From JAUXLW01 sp964195005 (lineage in GTDB: Bacteria; Actinomycetota; Acidimicrobiia; Spongiisociales; SHLN01): 14,190 nucleotides of DNA. Shown piece after piece: positions 12,692 through 14,190 of the stretch. The notes beneath the pieces were generated by a model. That model ran no database searches. It saw only the letters and a list, made by a program, of their open reading frames with translations, and was not told where the DNA came from. The translations under genes and the position numbers were made by a program. The stretch is taken from the NCBI GenBank assembly GCA_964195005.1, contig CAXMOO010000058.1, positions 1 to 14,190 of the forward strand, written 5' to 3'. Every line of letters starts with the position of its first letter. Position 1 is the first letter of the stretch.

Positions 12692-13780
12692 GTGCCCTCA
12701 CTTGACGATCTATTGGCGAAAATGCTCGAGGTTCGGGGCTCAGACCTGCACCTGAAAGTCGGCTCGCCTCCGATTATTCGAATCGATGGTCAATTGCAGC
12801 CCATCGATATGCCGCCACTCACGCCATCCGACGTCGAGTCTTACGCCCAGAGCATCATGCCGCCCCGGGCTGTGGCCAGTTTTCGTGAGGAGCACGAATC
12901 AGATTTCGCCTACGGCAAGCCGAATCTCGGTCGTTTCAGGGTGAACGTCTATCGCCAGCGCACCTCGATGAGCATTGTTCTGCGAGCGGTGCTGCCCGCC
13001 TCAAAGAGTTTCGAGGAGCTGGGCCTGCCTCCGGTATTGAAGATGATGTCCCAGAAACGCAATGGATTGATACTCATAACCGGCCCGACCGGAAGCGGGA
13101 AGACCACGACGATGGCCTCCATCGTCGACTTCATCAACAGCAACCGCCGGGTCAACATTATCACCATCGAAGACCCTATTGAGGTTCTTCACCCGGACAA
13201 ATTGGCCATTGTCTCTCAGAGAGAAATCGGGGTCGACACGGTCGATTTTGCTCAAGCGCTGCGCCGGGTCCTTCGTCAGGACCCGGACGTCATCTTGATA
13301 GGCGAGATGCGTGACCGGGAAACCGCCGAGGCCGCCTTGATGGCTGCTGAGACCGGCCACCTCGTGATCTCGTCGCTACACACGATCGATGCCGGCGAGA
13401 CCATTAATCGCATTCTCGACTTCTTCCCACCCTTCCAGCACAAGGCGGTGCGCCTCGGCCTGGCGGGAAGCATCCAGGCCATCCTCAGCCAGCGGCTGAT
13501 TCGCAAGGCGGACGGCGATGGCCGGATCCCGGCCATCGAAGTCCTGACCATGACCCCGCGCGTCTACGAGCGGATTGTGGACGAGGACAAGACGGTGGAG
13601 ATCAAAGAGGTCATCGAGGAGGGCGATTTCTACGGCATGCAGACTTTCGACCAATGCCTTCTCGAGTTGTTGCGGTCTGGTGAGATCAGCTACGACGAGG
13701 CACTGGCCAATGCCACCATGCCGTCGGACTTCAAGATCCGCATTCAGAGCGAAGGCCTGGTAGGACGCGCCAGCGCGTAG
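12692..13780 (+). CDS. pilT: Type IV pilus retraction-type ATPase, PilT/PilU
   Basis: A hexameric cytoplasmic AAA-like ATPase of the PilT/VirB11 family, 362 residues. Visible: N-terminal SDLHLKVGSPPIIRIDG (17-33), RFRVNVYRQR (81-90), Walker A GPTGSGKT (131-138), Asp box IITIEDPIEV (156-165), Walker B DVILIGEMRD (199-208), and His box AETGHLVISSLHT (219-231). The C-terminal third, with FYGMQTFDQCLLELL (313-327) and ANATMPSDFKIRI (339-351), resembles PilU-type tails, so PilT and PilU cannot be separated here. GTG at 12692 is set by AGAGGAG (12679-12685) just upstream. No other pilus gene is in the window, so its pilus machinery must lie elsewhere if it exists. Confidence 0.95.
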   Translation: MPSLDDLLAKMLEVRGSDLHLKVGSPPIIRIDGQLQPIDMPPLTPSDVESYAQSIMPPRAVASFREEHESDFAYGKPNLGRFRVNVYRQRTSMSIVLRAVLPASKSFEELGLPPVLKMMSQKRNGLILITGPTGSGKTTTMASIVDFINSNRRVNIITIEDPIEVLHPDKLAIVSQREIGVDTVDFAQALRRVLRQDPDVILIGEMRDRETAEAALMAAETGHLVISSLHTIDAGETINRILDFFPPFQHKAVRLGLAGSIQAILSQRLIRKADGDGRIPAIEVLTMTPRVYERIVDEDKTVEIKEVIEEGDFYGMQTFDQCLLELLRSGEISYDEALANATMPSDFKIRIQSEGLVGRASA

Positions 13781-13815
13781 CAACAAGCGAACCGACCTTC
13801 CCCGGGTCTGGTGCC

Positions 13816-13821
13816 TATTCT
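13816..13821 (+). promoter_or_regulatory. Candidate -10 element for a leaderless cca transcript
   Basis: TATTCT fits TAnnnT and ends six bases before the ATG at 13828, which has no Shine-Dalgarno. That spacing is typical of leaderless actinobacterial genes. The -35 region (about 13793-13798) shows no consensus. Confidence 0.4.
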
Positions 13822-13827
13822 CGCAGC

Positions 13828-14190
13828 ATGTTGCCCGACAGGGTTCAGCAACTGCTCGAACCTCGATCCCATGCCATGCAGATGGCCGTCCTCTTCCACG
13901 AGGCCGGTCACGAGCTGTTTCTCGTCGGCGGGAGCCTGCGCGATTTCATCCTCGGGCGTGACCACCAGGATCTCGATTTCGCCACCGGGGCTCGGCCCGA
14001 CCAGATCAAGGCCATCGTCGCCGGGTGGGCCAACGATCTCTACACAGCCGGCGAGGAGTTTGGCACCGTTGGCGTCATCAGAGACGGCAAGGTGTTGGAG
14101 GTAACTACCTTTCGCAACGAGGCATACCGGGAGGACACTCGCAAACCGACGGTGAAGTTCTCGGACGAGATCAGTGAAGATTTATCGCGC
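13828..14190 (+). CDS. cca: CCA tRNA nucleotidyltransferase, 3'-truncated by window edge
   Basis: The first 121 residues of the enzyme that adds or repairs the CCA end of tRNA (class II nucleotidyltransferase fold, named pcnA in many actinobacterial annotations). Visible: LFLVGGSLRDFILGRDHQDLDFAT (about residues 31-54, in brief) with the metal-binding DLD at about 48-50, FGTVGVIRDG (about 79-88), and the EVTTFRNEAYREDTRKP segment (about 91-107) that follows in CCA-adding enzymes. The frame is open to the last base, so the rest, including the HD or tRNA-binding parts, lies beyond the window. Start ATG 13828, 47 bases after pilT, without a Shine-Dalgarno. In Mycobacterium the matching gene (Rv3907c) is in the same neighbourhood. 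Confidence 0.94.
   Translation, partial: MLPDRVQQLLEPRSHAMQMAVLFHEAGHELFLVGGSLRDFILGRDHQDLDFATGARPDQIKAIVAGWANDLYTAGEEFGTVGVIRDGKVLEVTTFRNEAYREDTRKPTVKFSDEISEDLSR

Overview
The window is a GC-rich bacterial chromosome segment with the gene order of the actinobacterial origin-proximal region. The order is jag, rsmG, parA, parB, then cwlM-like, trxA, trxB, then a sigM-type sigma/anti-sigma pair, an MviN-type pseudokinase, a Nudix gene and a CCA-adding enzyme. Mycobacterium and its relatives keep essentially this order. The absence of a MurJ flippase domain beside sigM, the added pilT, and the divergence of several proteins suggest a deep-branching lineage, perhaps Acidimicrobiia. That placement is inference from gene order and composition, not a phylogeny. 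I see no insertion sequence, prophage, CRISPR array, rRNA or tRNA, and no gene-free stretch longer than about 300 bases.

Layout. (1) 1-3349, plus strand: jag (5' end outside the window), rsmG, parA and parB form one coupled operon with overlaps of 1, 4 and 14 bases. A near-consensus parS site lies on the rsmG start codon. (2) 3509-4459, minus strand: a CwlM-like protein, convergent with parB, whose amidase domain has lost its zinc-ligand motifs. (3) 4594-6249, minus strand: a small two-helix membrane protein, trxB and trxA, ending in a 14-bp perfect hairpin. (4) 6330-11034, minus strand: a tight six-gene run of Nudix, GNAT, DegV, pseudokinase/discoidin-like membrane protein, ECF sigma factor and membrane anti-sigma factor, with junctions from a 3-base gap to an 8-base overlap. 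(5) 11061-14190, plus strand: a histone-deacetylase-fold hydrolase, a COG2236-type phosphoribosyltransferase, a PilT/PilU-type ATPase, and the N-terminal part of a CCA tRNA nucleotidyltransferase that runs off the window.

How the genes may work together. Region 1 handles chromosome partition and ribosome/RNA functions. Regions 2-4 look like an envelope and redox control locus. Two catalytically dead relatives of known lipid II regulators, the CwlM-like pseudoamidase and the MviN-type pseudokinase, sit either side of an ECF sigma switch and the thioredoxin system. In mycobacteria the pseudokinase is fused to MurJ; here it stands alone. This is the most interesting departure in the window. The remaining genes are mostly ordinary housekeeping functions.
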